A program made the translations under genes and the position numbers. 64,000 nucleotides of DNA from Streptomyces sp. SID13031 (GTDB lineage Bacteria > Actinomycetota > Actinomycetes > Propionibacteriales > Kribbellaceae), in contig NZ_JAAGLV010000004.1 in NCBI RefSeq assembly GCF_010548305.1, positions 372,001 to 436,000 of the forward strand, read 5' to 3'. The notes under the pieces were generated by a model, which made no database searches, was not told where the DNA came from, and saw nothing but the letters and a program-made list of their open reading frames with translations. Shown here piece after piece: positions 32,985 to 40,535 of the stretch. Positions within the stretch are counted from its first letter, which is position 1; each line of letters begins with the position of its first letter.

Positions 32985-33584
32985 ATGTCGTGTTCTTCGT
33001 CTTGGTCCGTGGTCCGGCCCGCAACCCGTCGTATCGTGATCGGCGGCGCGATCGCCGTGCTCGCGGCACCGGCCGCACTGGGTGCTCTGCTACCGACCGC
33101 CGCGGCAGCAAGCCCAGCTCCAGCCTCACCGTCCGGTCAGCACCGGACGTCCCCATCGACCCAGCAGAGGGCGTGCACCTTGGACGGATTCGCCATCGAC
33201 CACCTACCCGGCGGCATCGGCTCGCCGAGCGACTTCGAGTACGAGTGGGAGGAGGTCGTCTTCCACAGCCGCGTCTGGGAGACCGGCCCCGACCCGGAGG
33301 GCGCGACCAAGGTCGACCTGACGGTCAAGACGGTCCGGGGCGACAAGGTGATCGACCTCGAGACGCTGCGGACCTTCCTCGCGGAGTACCACGAGAAGGA
33401 TCCGGAGACCTGGGAGCTGACCGCCGTCGACGTCGCCGGGTACGGCGGCTATCGCGCCGACGACGAGGTGTTCTTCTTCATCTCGCCCGGGATCGCCGCC
33501 GAGGTGTCGATCGACCGCACCCGCTTCAGCGAGGACGACCTGCTGACCACAGCCATGGGCTTCCACCCGGAGGACTCCGCCTGA
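32985..33584 (+). CDS. Secreted protein with signal peptide, unknown function
   Basis: A 199-residue protein. The N-terminus (about 40 residues, with an Arg-Arg pair before a long Ala-rich hydrophobic run) looks like a Sec or Tat signal peptide, likely cleaved near AAAASPAP. A Ser/Pro-rich linker leads to a mature domain (DGFAIDHLPGGIGSPSDFEYEWEEVVFHSRVWE) rich in acidic residues and ending GFHPEDSA. GAGGAGG precedes the ATG. The domain is not recognised. The gene is monocistronic between two terminators. Confidence 0.7.
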   Translation: MSCSSSWSVVRPATRRIVIGGAIAVLAAPAALGALLPTAAAASPAPASPSGQHRTSPSTQQRACTLDGFAIDHLPGGIGSPSDFEYEWEEVVFHSRVWETGPDPEGATKVDLTVKTVRGDKVIDLETLRTFLAEYHEKDPETWELTAVDVAGYGGYRADDEVFFFISPGIAAEVSIDRTRFSEDDLLTTAMGFHPEDSA

Positions 33585-33591
33585 CCTGGCG

Positions 33592-33627
33592 CGGGGCCCA
33601 CACCGAGCGTTGTCGGTGTGGGCCCCG
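33592..33627. terminator. 15-bp hairpin terminator
   Basis: CGGGGCCCACACCGA (33592-33606) and TCGGTGTGGGCCCCG (33613-33627) form a perfect stem with a 6-nt loop between convergent genes. Confidence 0.8.
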
Positions 33628-33672
33628 GCCGGTGGTACTACGTTGTGCTGCGTCTTGCTTCGGCCTGCCGCG

Positions 33673-34737
33673 TCAGAGGATCGAGTTGGCGCTGACCGTG
33701 AAGCCGGTGTTGACCGGCGCTCCGGCGTTGGTGAAGCAGTTGACGTCACGCACGATCAGATCCGGACCCGAGGTGCTGTTGGTCCAGAACGTGTTCATCC
33801 CGCAGAAGTTCGAGTTCGACCCGTAGGCGGTCACCTGGACCGTGTTCTGGGTGAAAGCGATCCGCGGGAAGGTGACCATCGACAACCCGGGACCGGCCGG
33901 GAGGATCGTGTTCGCTCCGAGCCCCAGTACCGAGTTGAGGTTGGTGCTCAGCGGTCCGGCCGGCGGCTGGTTGAGGAAGAAGCCGAAGTACTTCGGCGGG
34001 TAGGCCGCTCCGTACAGGGAGGCCTTGTACTGGTAGGTGAGGGTGAAACGCGTGTTGAACAAGGCGCCGGCCGAGTTGAAGCAGAGCACCTTCACGTCTT
34101 GACCAGCGCCGCTCGAAGTCCAGGTCTGGACCTTGCAGCGTGCGCCGGTCTGCGGGTTGACGGCCGTGGCCTGGAGACTGCCGTCGAGAGTCCCGCCGGC
34201 CACCAGCCCGGGGAACTTCACCTGCCACTGCCCGACACCGAGCGGCGTCGAGGTGTTCGGAGCTCCGGCCGAGTTGTACTGGCTGACGAGTGCGCCGTTC
34301 GGCTGCGAATCGACATACCCGAACAGACCCGGCGCCGGACCACCGGACGCACTGACGAAGAAGGCGCTGAAGCTCGTCACATCGAGCGCACCGCCGACGC
34401 GGTAGCAACGGATGTTGACGATCTCGTCAGGCCCGGACTGGAACCAGTTCTCCGCCTGGCACCAGTGCGGCGCGTTGTTGATGGCCGTGACGTGCACGAC
34501 CCCACCGGGCGCACCCTGTCCCGGGAACTTGAGCTGGTACCGGCCGGGTGCCAGCGGGATGACGCTGCTACCGGCCGGCCAGGTGCCGGTACCGATGGTG
34601 GTGCCCGCGGTTTGGTTCCACAGCACCCAGGCCTTGCGGTCGGGGACGGCGGCGTTTGCGGGCTGGATGATCGTGAGGGCCGCCGCCAGCATCAACAGAC
34701 ATGCTAGGAGGCGGGCAAGCAAAGACGGTCGTGGCAT
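33673..34737 (-). CDS. Secreted protein of three repeated ~100-residue units
   Basis: A 354-residue protein with a Sec signal peptide (LLARLLACLLMLAAALTIIQPANA^AVPD) and three homologous units: about 31-128, 129-240 and 241-354. Each unit carries WVL..N/FG..SQ/LN at its start, then 'Y/W-Q/S-L-V-K/T-F-P', a VTA or ATAV strand, a single Cys (APHWCQAENW, GARCKVQTW, SNFCGMNTFW), a second Cys after IVNIRCYR, VKVLCFNS or VRDVNCFT, and a final 'F...F' strand. The repeats suggest beta-sandwich domains, each with one disulfide. GGGGGAATCCG precedes the ATG. No family is known to me. Confidence 0.75.
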   Translation of the reverse strand: MPRPSLLARLLACLLMLAAALTIIQPANAAVPDRKAWVLWNQTAGTTIGTGTWPAGSSVIPLAPGRYQLKFPGQGAPGGVVHVTAINNAPHWCQAENWFQSGPDEIVNIRCYRVGGALDVTSFSAFFVSASGGPAPGLFGYVDSQPNGALVSQYNSAGAPNTSTPLGVGQWQVKFPGLVAGGTLDGSLQATAVNPQTGARCKVQTWTSSGAGQDVKVLCFNSAGALFNTRFTLTYQYKASLYGAAYPPKYFGFFLNQPPAGPLSTNLNSVLGLGANTILPAGPGLSMVTFPRIAFTQNTVQVTAYGSNSNFCGMNTFWTNSTSGPDLIVRDVNCFTNAGAPVNTGFTVSANSIL

Positions 34738-34850
34738 CGGATTCCCCCCTTAAGGAAATTCGCTCAGGAACGATTACTGGGGGAATGCAAGCATGCGCGT
34801 TCGGCGATTGGCAATAGCTCACTGTGAGGCCTTGTATACAGAGCGTTTGA

Positions 34851-34922
34851 TTGATCGGCTACCGATCGCGCGATGCAAACGATGGATTGATCAGTGCCCG
34901 ATCAGCCGATGCAAACGATGGA
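34851..34922. repeat. Tandem 36-bp duplication (29/36 identical)
   Basis: Two copies, 34851-34886 and 34887-34922, share TTGATC at the start and CGATGCAAACGATGGA at the end. The right copy contains the last codons and stop of the GNAT gene. The left copy lies beyond the stop. Confidence 0.75.
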
Positions 34923-35855
34923 ATGTCTGCCCGAATCCGAGTCGCGGCCACGCCCTGGAGGACAGCAGATTCGTCACCCGCCAATCCGTCACCACGGAGG
35001 TGTACCCGGCCTCGGCAGCCCAATTGAGCACGGCCTCACCCAGTGCGCGCCCAGCCCCGAGACCACGGGCCTCGGGGAACACCGCCGCATAGGCAAGGAA
35101 TCCTGCATTGTCAGGCTGGGCCAGCCCGCTGTGCGCGCTGGACTTCTCGATCGAGCACCCGATCGACAGACCGATCACCTTCTCGTTGCGCTCAGCAACA
35201 AAGGTGGCGTAGTCCCGGTCGTCGATCGATTCTTCCCAGTCGGCGAGCGCTTCCTCGAGCGTCGGCATCTCCCCGGCGCTGAACACCGGCGCCAGCCCCT
35301 GATGCTGAGGCAACGCAAGCTCCAGCTCGGCCAGCACTGGGACATCGCCACGCTCCGCGCGCCGAATGGTCAGGCCGGATCGATTCGGCAACGGTGCCGC
35401 CGGCGCCGGGCGTACGGCATGCGCGTGCTGCGCCCCGAACCCCAACCGGAACCAGGCATCGACCAACTCTGCCTCATCAGGAACCAGCGCGTAGGCGCCG
35501 TCTTTCCGTCGGCCACCCATTTGGTTGCCGCGACCGCATACAGGTCCCGGATTCGCTCCGCTTCCCGCACAGCCTGCCCCGCGCGCTCGACCCAGATATT
35601 CTCTCCCCACACAGGCGAAGACTTAGGGGCCCCCAGCAAATACCCGGTGACCTCTCCGTCCTCCACCAGCACGGCCCCCGACGCACCCTCGGTCTCCCAA
35701 GCGGCTGTCACCTCAACGAGCGCAAGCTGTGGGTCCTCATACTCAGCCGGCAACAACGGATGCCGCACCCGATGCCGTTGCTGCCGCTCAGCCAGCAACC
35801 GCCCCGCGGCCCGCAGATCAGCCGTCTCGAACGCCCGCACCACCCCATGTCCCAT
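34891..35855 (-). pseudogene. Double-GNAT acetyltransferase with a -1 frameshift
   Basis: The first part, from the ATG at 35855 (TAGTTT lies 6 nt upstream, leaderless layout), reads through VVRAFETADLRAAGRLLAER to LYAVAATKWVADGK and is one GNAT domain. After Lys the frame degenerates, while the next frame begins DGAYALVPDEAELVDAWFRL and continues as the end of domain 1 and a second GNAT domain (RRAERGDVPVLAELELALP ... AYAAVFPEARGLGAGRALGEAVLNWA) to the stop at 34891. One base is missing near the AAA run (35503-35505), so a full-length protein would need about 321 residues. This is either a real frameshift or a sequencing error. Confidence 0.75.
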
Positions 35856-35915
35856 CCCCAAAAACTACGCCGCCCGCCCCCACCGCGACACGCCTTTTCC
35901 CTCCCGGCCCCCGAT

Positions 35916-35944
35916 TTGGACTACAGACCAACGTCCCCTAAACT
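35916..35944 (+). promoter_or_regulatory. tRNA-fMet promoter
   Basis: TTGGAC (35916-35921) and TAAACT (35939-35944) are separated by exactly 17 bp, and the tRNA begins 14 bp after the -10. This is close to the primary-sigma consensus. Confidence 0.75.
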
Positions 35945-35957
35945 AAAGACACAACGG

Positions 35958-36034
35958 CGCGGGGTGGAGCAGCTCGGTAGCTCGCTGGGCTCATAACCCA
36001 GAGGTCGCAGGTTCAAATCCTGCCCCCGCTACCA
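35958..36034 (+). tRNA. Initiator tRNA-fMet (CAT)
   Basis: A 77-nt cloverleaf with anticodon CAT in CTCATAA, CCA encoded at the 3' end, and three consecutive G-C pairs in the anticodon stem (GGG ... CCC), the hallmark of initiator tRNAs. Position 1 is C and is unpaired with position 72, as required for initiators. The T-loop is GTTCAAATC. A well-spaced promoter and a terminator flank it, so it is an independent transcription unit. Confidence 0.96.
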
Positions 36035-36036
36035 TG

Positions 36037-36084
36037 GAAGGCCCTCTGGCCAGGCGAAAGCCCGGTCAGAGGGCCTTCGTTATT
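36037..36084 (+). terminator. tRNA-fMet terminator
   Basis: GAAGGCCCTCTG (36037-36048) pairs perfectly with CAGAGGGCCTTC (36067-36078), followed by GTTATT. Confidence 0.75.
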
Positions 36085-36114
36085 CGCGCTGAATCAGGCC
36101 GGCTACGGTCTGGC

Positions 36115-36390
36115 CTATGGTCTGGGAATCGCGTCACCGGTCCTCACTGGGGCTGAGCTGGGTGACCTCCGCACAGTTGATCCGCGTAAGCGGGCCAGGG
36201 CTTGGACTCGGGTCAGGGTCAGGTCGCGGCGGAGGATCCAGGCCAGCCCGGCGGTCAGGATCATCGTGATGCTCAGGGCAACGGCTGCCCTCGTGGGCGC
36301 GGCTCTTTCGTGACGCCTCAGACCGCCCTCTCGGCTAAGCCGCAGAGGTGCGCTGCCCGGTATCCGCGCACGCTCCCTCGCCCGAGTCAT
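36115..36390 (-). CDS. Possible small membrane protein (weak)
   Basis: An open frame of 91 residues starting MTRARERARIPG, with one likely membrane segment (AAVALSITMILTAGLAWIL) and a basic Arg-rich tail. Upstream in-frame GTGs exist as far as 36459, and the iron box at 36431 lies over that part, so the gene might be divergent from the flavoprotein gene under the same operator. No good ribosome binding site is visible and no family is recognised; it may not be real. Confidence 0.3.
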   Translation of the reverse strand: MTRARERARIPGSAPLRLSREGGLRRHERAAPTRAAVALSITMILTAGLAWILRRDLTLTRVQALARLRGSTVRRSPSSAPVRTGDAIPRP

Positions 36391-36430
36391 CACATAAGTG
36401 GCAGTGGTCCAGAACACATGACCATCTAAT

Positions 36431-36449
36431 TTAGGTAAGGCTAAGCTCA
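36431..36449. promoter_or_regulatory. IdeR/DmdR-type iron box 1
   Basis: TTAGGTAAGGCTAAGCTCA matches the consensus TTAGGTTAGGCTAACCTAA at most positions in the left and central parts. It precedes the TcuA-like gene at 36558. Confidence 0.7.
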
Positions 36450-36557
36450 GCCTGACCACAGTCGATGCCGGCCGGTCGGGCTACCGGTGGCAACTCGTCT
36501 GGGTTGACGAGGCAGCTTGGTTGCCGAAGGAGTGTGGTTATCGGTGGGGAGGTGCAC

Positions 36558-38006
36558 ATGCGCAATCCGGAGGTTGTTGTGGTCGGCGGAGGAAACGCCG
36601 GTTACTGCGCAGCTCACGCGGCGGCCGAGCGTGGGCGACGCGTAGTGCTGCTGGAGAAGGCGCCGCGGGCGCATGCCGGTGGGAACAGCTACTACACGCT
36701 AGGTTCGACCCGGATGGTGCACGACGGGCTCGGCGACCTGCTCGAGGTCCTCGAGCCTGATGAGCGTCACGCGCGTACTGAGGTCCCGCCGTACTCGGCG
36801 GCGGAGTTCCTGGCCGATCTGGAGCGGGTCACCGAGGGGCGGGGCGACAAGGAACTCGCCGAGGCTGTCGTCGAAGGCTCGCGTGACGCTGTCCGCTGGT
36901 TGCATGCATTGGGACTGCGATTCCAGCTGATGTACGAGCGGCAAGCTCACGAACGTCCTGACGGGACCTTCGTGTTCTGGGGTGGATCGCACGTGAGCAA
37001 CGTCGACGGCGGTCCCGGGCTGATGTCGGTCCATGAGCGTGTCGCATCACGACTCGGAGTCGAGGTGCACTACGGCTGCTCGGTCACCGGGCTGATGACT
37101 GATGGTGGTTCGGTCGTCGGCGTTCGGATAGGTGATCAGGAGCTTCCAGCGGAGTCGGTGGTGATCGCCAGTGGCGGTTTCGAGGCGAATGCGCAATGGC
37201 GTCAGCGCTACCTGGGAGACGGCTGGCAGCACGCGAAGGTGCGTGGCACGCCGTACAACACCGGTGACCTGATCCGCGCGGCTCTGGAGATAGGCGCAGA
37301 TCGTGGAGGCGACTGGTCGACTTGCCATAGCGTTCCGTGGGACGCGTCATTTCCCGAGAACGAGAGCAATCGTGCCTTGACGAACCGGCTCAGCCGGTAC
37401 GGCTATCCGCTCGGCATCGTTGTCAACCGCCGGGGTCAACGGTTCCTCGACGAAGGCGCGGACTTTCGCAACTATACGTACGCGAAGTACGGCAAGGTGA
37501 TCCTCGAACAGCCGGGTTCGGTAGCGTTTCAGGTATTCGATGCGAAGTCGCACTCGATGCTGACGGCGTACGAGTACGAGATGCCCGGGATCATCCCGCT
37601 TGTCGCCAACAGCGTCGAAGAGCTTGCCTCGGCCATGGATGTCGATGTCGACGGATTCGTGCAGACGGTTCGGGAGTTCAACTCATCGATCGACACCAGC
37701 CGTCCGCTCGATCCGACGATCAAGGATGGCCGCAGCGCATCGGTGGAGCCCGTCAAGAGCAATTGGGCATCGGCGGTCGAGGCGCCGCCGTACCATGCGT
37801 ATCCGGTGACTTGTGGAATCAGTTTCACCTTTGGTGGCCTTCGCGGTGACGTTGATGGCCGGGTGCTTGATCGGTCGGGTGAGCCCATCCCCGGACTCTT
37901 CGCGTGCGGTGAGACGCTCGGGGGGCTCTTCAGCGGGAACTACCCGACAGGTGCCGGCCTGACCGCGGGAATGGTGATCGGGCGACGCGCAGGCTCGCTC
38001 GCCTGA
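36558..38006 (+). CDS. TcuA-like FAD-dependent dehydrogenase
   Basis: The 482-residue flavoprotein has an N-terminal dinucleotide-binding motif VVVVGGGNAGYCAAHAAAERG, the FAD-contact EKAPRAHAGGNSYYTLGS, and a C-terminal GLFACGETLGGLFSGNYPTGAGLTAGMVIGRRAG. The family is fumarate reductase/succinate dehydrogenase-like (FRD), and the closest annotated type is tricarballylate dehydrogenase TcuA. No tcuB or tcuC is near, so tricarballylate is not the likely substrate. The gene has its own iron box and is the first of the siderophore region; it may make a building block or act as a ferric-related oxidoreductase. The ATG at 36558 follows GGGGAGG. Confidence 0.75.
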   Translation: MRNPEVVVVGGGNAGYCAAHAAAERGRRVVLLEKAPRAHAGGNSYYTLGSTRMVHDGLGDLLEVLEPDERHARTEVPPYSAAEFLADLERVTEGRGDKELAEAVVEGSRDAVRWLHALGLRFQLMYERQAHERPDGTFVFWGGSHVSNVDGGPGLMSVHERVASRLGVEVHYGCSVTGLMTDGGSVVGVRIGDQELPAESVVIASGGFEANAQWRQRYLGDGWQHAKVRGTPYNTGDLIRAALEIGADRGGDWSTCHSVPWDASFPENESNRALTNRLSRYGYPLGIVVNRRGQRFLDEGADFRNYTYAKYGKVILEQPGSVAFQVFDAKSHSMLTAYEYEMPGIIPLVANSVEELASAMDVDVDGFVQTVREFNSSIDTSRPLDPTIKDGRSASVEPVKSNWASAVEAPPYHAYPVTCGISFTFGGLRGDVDGRVLDRSGEPIPGLFACGETLGGLFSGNYPTGAGLTAGMVIGRRAGSLA

Positions 38007-38083
38007 GCCGGTGACCAGCACCAGTCGCCAACTCACGGGTGATCGCGATGTTCGCGGTGGCGTGCGGCGTACGCCAACTGTGG

Positions 38084-38097
38084 TTAGGCTTGCCTAA
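38084..38097. promoter_or_regulatory. IdeR/DmdR-type iron box 2
   Basis: TTAGGCTTGCCTAA is an inverted repeat (TTAGGC-TT-GCCTAA) matching the outer parts of the iron-box consensus, 34 bp upstream of the monooxygenase start. A TATTGT lies just after it as a possible -10. Confidence 0.7.
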
Positions 38098-38130
38098 GTT
38101 GTTGGTGCTATTGTCGTCGCTCGATGAGGG

Positions 38131-38718
38131 ATGGCCAGTCATTGCGCCGTTCGTTCGCGACCTGTGGCACAAGGGGCCGATTGCCGGATGACGATGGATG
38201 AGTTGATCGAGGACGGTGGCCGTCGTCTCGTAGTGGGAGATCGTGCCGGCGGTGAGGTTGACATTCTTGGTATCGGTTTCGGGTCGTCGAATCTGAGTCT
38301 GGCGATCGCGATTGAGGAATTCAATGATCGTCATCCTGCCGGTCGGCGGCTGACGGCGAGGTTTGTCGATGTCCGGCGGCAGTTCGGGTGGCATGACGGG
38401 ATGCTGTTGCCGGGCGCGACCATGCAGATCAGTTTCCTGAAAGATCTGGTCTCGCTGCGGACCCCGACCAGTCCGTTCACGTTTCTGAACTATCTGCAGG
38501 AGCAGGGGCGGCTGTCCGACTTCATCAATCTCAAGACGTTCTTTCCGACGAGACGTGAGTTCCATGGGTACCTGAGCTGGGCGTCCCTGCTGTCCAACGT
38601 CGCGGTCCGCGCCGCCGACATTCTGCGTGCGATCACCGACGAGCAGCCCGCATCCCAGCCCGATCACCACGCCAATCAGCAACGATTGCCTGCCGCGATC
38701 CGGACCGACCCCCGATAG
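38131..38718 (+). CDS. Internally deleted ornithine/lysine N-monooxygenase (SidA/PvdA family)
   Basis: The first ~155 residues are a clear SidA/PvdA/IucD N-terminus: [23 protein letters not shown] (FAD motif), [56 protein letters not shown]. The frame then runs directly into [14 protein letters not shown], which is the family's C-terminal motif (usually after HGLS). About 240 residues that normally hold the NADPH site and most of the substrate pocket are missing, with the frame intact, so the enzyme cannot be active. A start at 38188 (MTMDEL) is an alternative. It is followed 21 bp later by mbtH. Confidence 0.85.
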   Translation: MASHCAVRSRPVAQGADCRMTMDELIEDGGRRLVVGDRAGGEVDILGIGFGSSNLSLAIAIEEFNDRHPAGRRLTARFVDVRRQFGWHDGMLLPGATMQISFLKDLVSLRTPTSPFTFLNYLQEQGRLSDFINLKTFFPTRREFHGYLSWASLLSNVAVRAADILRAITDEQPASQPDHHANQQRLPAAIRTDPR

Positions 38719-38739
38719 GAACAACGAGGAGCAGCACTG

Positions 38740-39015
38740 ATGGCCCAGAACCCGTTCGACGACGACAACGGTTCCTTCTACGCGCTGATCAACCGCGAAG
38801 AGCAACACTCGTTGTGGCCGACGTTCAAGCCGGTCCCAGCTGGTTGGAGCATCGCGTACGGCGAATCCGGCGGCAGATCGCGCCAGGAAGTACTCGACTG
38901 GATCGACGAGCACTGGACCGACATCCGCCCGAAGTCGTTGCGCGATCACATTTCCCGGTACGAGACACACAACACCGACAAGGCCGCCGGCACCCCCGAT
39001 GCCGCCCTTGCGTAG
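38740..39015 (+). CDS. mbtH: MbtH family NRPS accessory protein
   Basis: The 91-residue protein has the MbtH signatures [24 protein letters not shown], the conserved Trp residues ([31 protein letters not shown]) and a C-terminal SLRDHI. MbtH proteins bind and activate adenylation domains of NRPSs. It lies in the same iron-regulated operon as the monooxygenase remnant and panD, which fits a role for the adenylation domains of the two NRPSs in this window. GAGGAG precedes the ATG. Confidence 0.95.
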   Translation: MAQNPFDDDNGSFYALINREEQHSLWPTFKPVPAGWSIAYGESGGRSRQEVLDWIDEHWTDIRPKSLRDHISRYETHNTDKAAGTPDAALA

Positions 39016-39083
39016 CAAGGCGCCCCGAACACCATCGACTGATCCCGCAGAACCCACTCTGCACAACTCATAAGGAGCCGGAC

Positions 39084-39497
39084 ATGCTTCGCGAAGTCCT
39101 GGGCGGAAAAATCCACCGCGCCACCGTCACCCAGGCCGACCTGCATTACGTGGGTTCGCTGACACTCGATGTAGACCTCGCGCGGGCCGCAGGCCTGACC
39201 GAAGGCGAGAAAGTGCAAGTCGTCGATATCACCAACGGGGCCCGTCTCGAGACCTACATCATCAACGGGCCCGCCGGAGGTGGCGACATCTGCATCAACG
39301 GCGCGGCGGCACACCTCATCCACCCCGGCGACCTGGTGATCATCATGTCCTTCCTGCTGGCCGAGGAATCCGAACTGGTCGGCTACCAGCCCAAGGTCGT
39401 ACACGTCGACGCCACCAACCGCATCATCGCCTTGGGCAACGACCTCGCCGAGCCAGTGCCAGGGGCGGACGATCAGGTTTCTGCTCGCCTGGCGTGA
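39084..39497 (+). CDS. panD: Aspartate 1-decarboxylase PanD
   Basis: The 137-residue proenzyme has the self-cleavage site Gly24-Ser25 in HYVGSLTLD, which yields the pyruvoyl cofactor, and the active-site region [24 protein letters not shown]. It makes beta-alanine from L-aspartate. In an iron-regulated NRPS operon, rather than beside panBC, it is likely to supply beta-alanine for peptide assembly; the NRPS adenylation domain around 53.3-51.8 kb appears to have a beta-alanine pocket. TAAGGAG precedes the ATG. Confidence 0.93.
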   Translation: MLREVLGGKIHRATVTQADLHYVGSLTLDVDLARAAGLTEGEKVQVVDITNGARLETYIINGPAGGGDICINGAAAHLIHPGDLVIIMSFLLAEESELVGYQPKVVHVDATNRIIALGNDLAEPVPGADDQVSARLA

Positions 39498-39704
39498 GCC
39501 TTCGATCACCTTGCCGGGGATATCGCGAACGGGTGTGCGGTCGGGTGCTGAACTTGAGCCTGGCCGCCGGCACCCGACTCGACCAGTGTGGTTTCGAAGG
39601 TCGATCTGTACGCCGCTTGCTACCGCGATCGAACCCCGCGGAACCGGGCCCCGCCCCGCTCGCAGATCCCGTGAGACTCAGGACACTGGAGCCGGGCGAT
39701 CAAC

Positions 39705-39723
39705 TTAGGATAGGCTATCCATA
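39705..39723. promoter_or_regulatory. IdeR/DmdR-type iron box 3, overlapping -10 of dapB
   Basis: TTAGGATAGGCTATCCATA (39705-39723) matches the iron-box consensus. The -10 element TAGGCT (39711-39716) is inside it and lies 6 nt before the dapB ATG at 39723, so repressor binding would cover both promoter and start codon. Confidence 0.75.
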
Positions 39724-40469
39724 TGACTCGAATTGCTGTGTTGGGGGCCCGCGGGCGCATGGGCGTGGCGTCGGTCCGCGCAATTGAGGCCAGCTCAGAT
39801 CTGACCGTGGCTGCCGAGATCGACATCGATGACGACGTGCAGGACATCGTCGACCACAACGCTGATGTCGTGCTCGTGTTCTCGCCACCGGACGTTGCCC
39901 ACGAGCACGTCCAGTGGTGCATCAAGCAAGGGATTCATGTGGTGGTCGGGACATCCGGCTTCGACGAGCAGGCTGTGGAGCAGATCCGTGCCGCGCTGGT
40001 CGACCATGCTGAGGTCAACGTGTTCGTCGTTCCGAACTTCTCGGTCGGTGCGGTGCTGTTGACCAAGTTCGCCACCCAGGCCGCCCCGTACTTCGAGTCT
40101 GTCGAGATCATCGAGATGCATCATCCTGGCAAGGTGGACGCGCCATCGGGAACAGCGCAGCACACGGCCGAACTGATCGGTCGCGCTCGCGCCGAAGCGG
40201 GTTGCGCCCCATCACCCGATGCCACCTACCTCGACCCACATGGCGTGCGCGGCGGGCGGATCGAGGGAGTCTCCGTACACGCGGTCCGAGTCCGTGGGTT
40301 CATGTCATCGCAAGAGGTGCTGTTCGGAGTCGAAGGCGAACTTCTGAGGCTGCGCTACGACTCCGTGACACGCGAGTCCATGATGCCCGGAGTGCTCACG
40401 GCACTACGCGCCGTCCCGGATCTCACCGGAGTGACGGTCGGTCTCGACGCCGTACTGAACCTGGGCTGA
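39723..40469 (+). CDS. dapB: 4-hydroxy-tetrahydrodipicolinate reductase DapB
   Basis: The 248-residue protein has the nucleotide-binding GARGRMG at 8-14, the catalytic stretch EMHHPGKVDAPSGTA with His133-His134 and Lys137, and the usual length. It normally makes tetrahydrodipicolinate for lysine and diaminopimelate. Its place under an iron box in a siderophore cluster, with no other dap gene, suggests an extra copy that supports siderophore synthesis or has a new substrate. Transcription is probably leaderless. The rest of 39498-39704 shows no gene. Confidence 0.92.
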   Translation: MTRIAVLGARGRMGVASVRAIEASSDLTVAAEIDIDDDVQDIVDHNADVVLVFSPPDVAHEHVQWCIKQGIHVVVGTSGFDEQAVEQIRAALVDHAEVNVFVVPNFSVGAVLLTKFATQAAPYFESVEIIEMHHPGKVDAPSGTAQHTAELIGRARAEAGCAPSPDATYLDPHGVRGGRIEGVSVHAVRVRGFMSSQEVLFGVEGELLRLRYDSVTRESMMPGVLTALRAVPDLTGVTVGLDAVLNLG

Positions 40470-40535
40470 CCCGAAGCCCGACCTCGGGCACACTCATCGT
40501 CTGCGCGTTCCGGTACCTGCGAACAGGGAGTGCTG

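Noticed and set aside
34851..34922. CRISPR or attachment-site repeat
   Set aside because: Only two adjacent copies with mismatches and no spacer. It does not match the tRNA-fMet 3' end.
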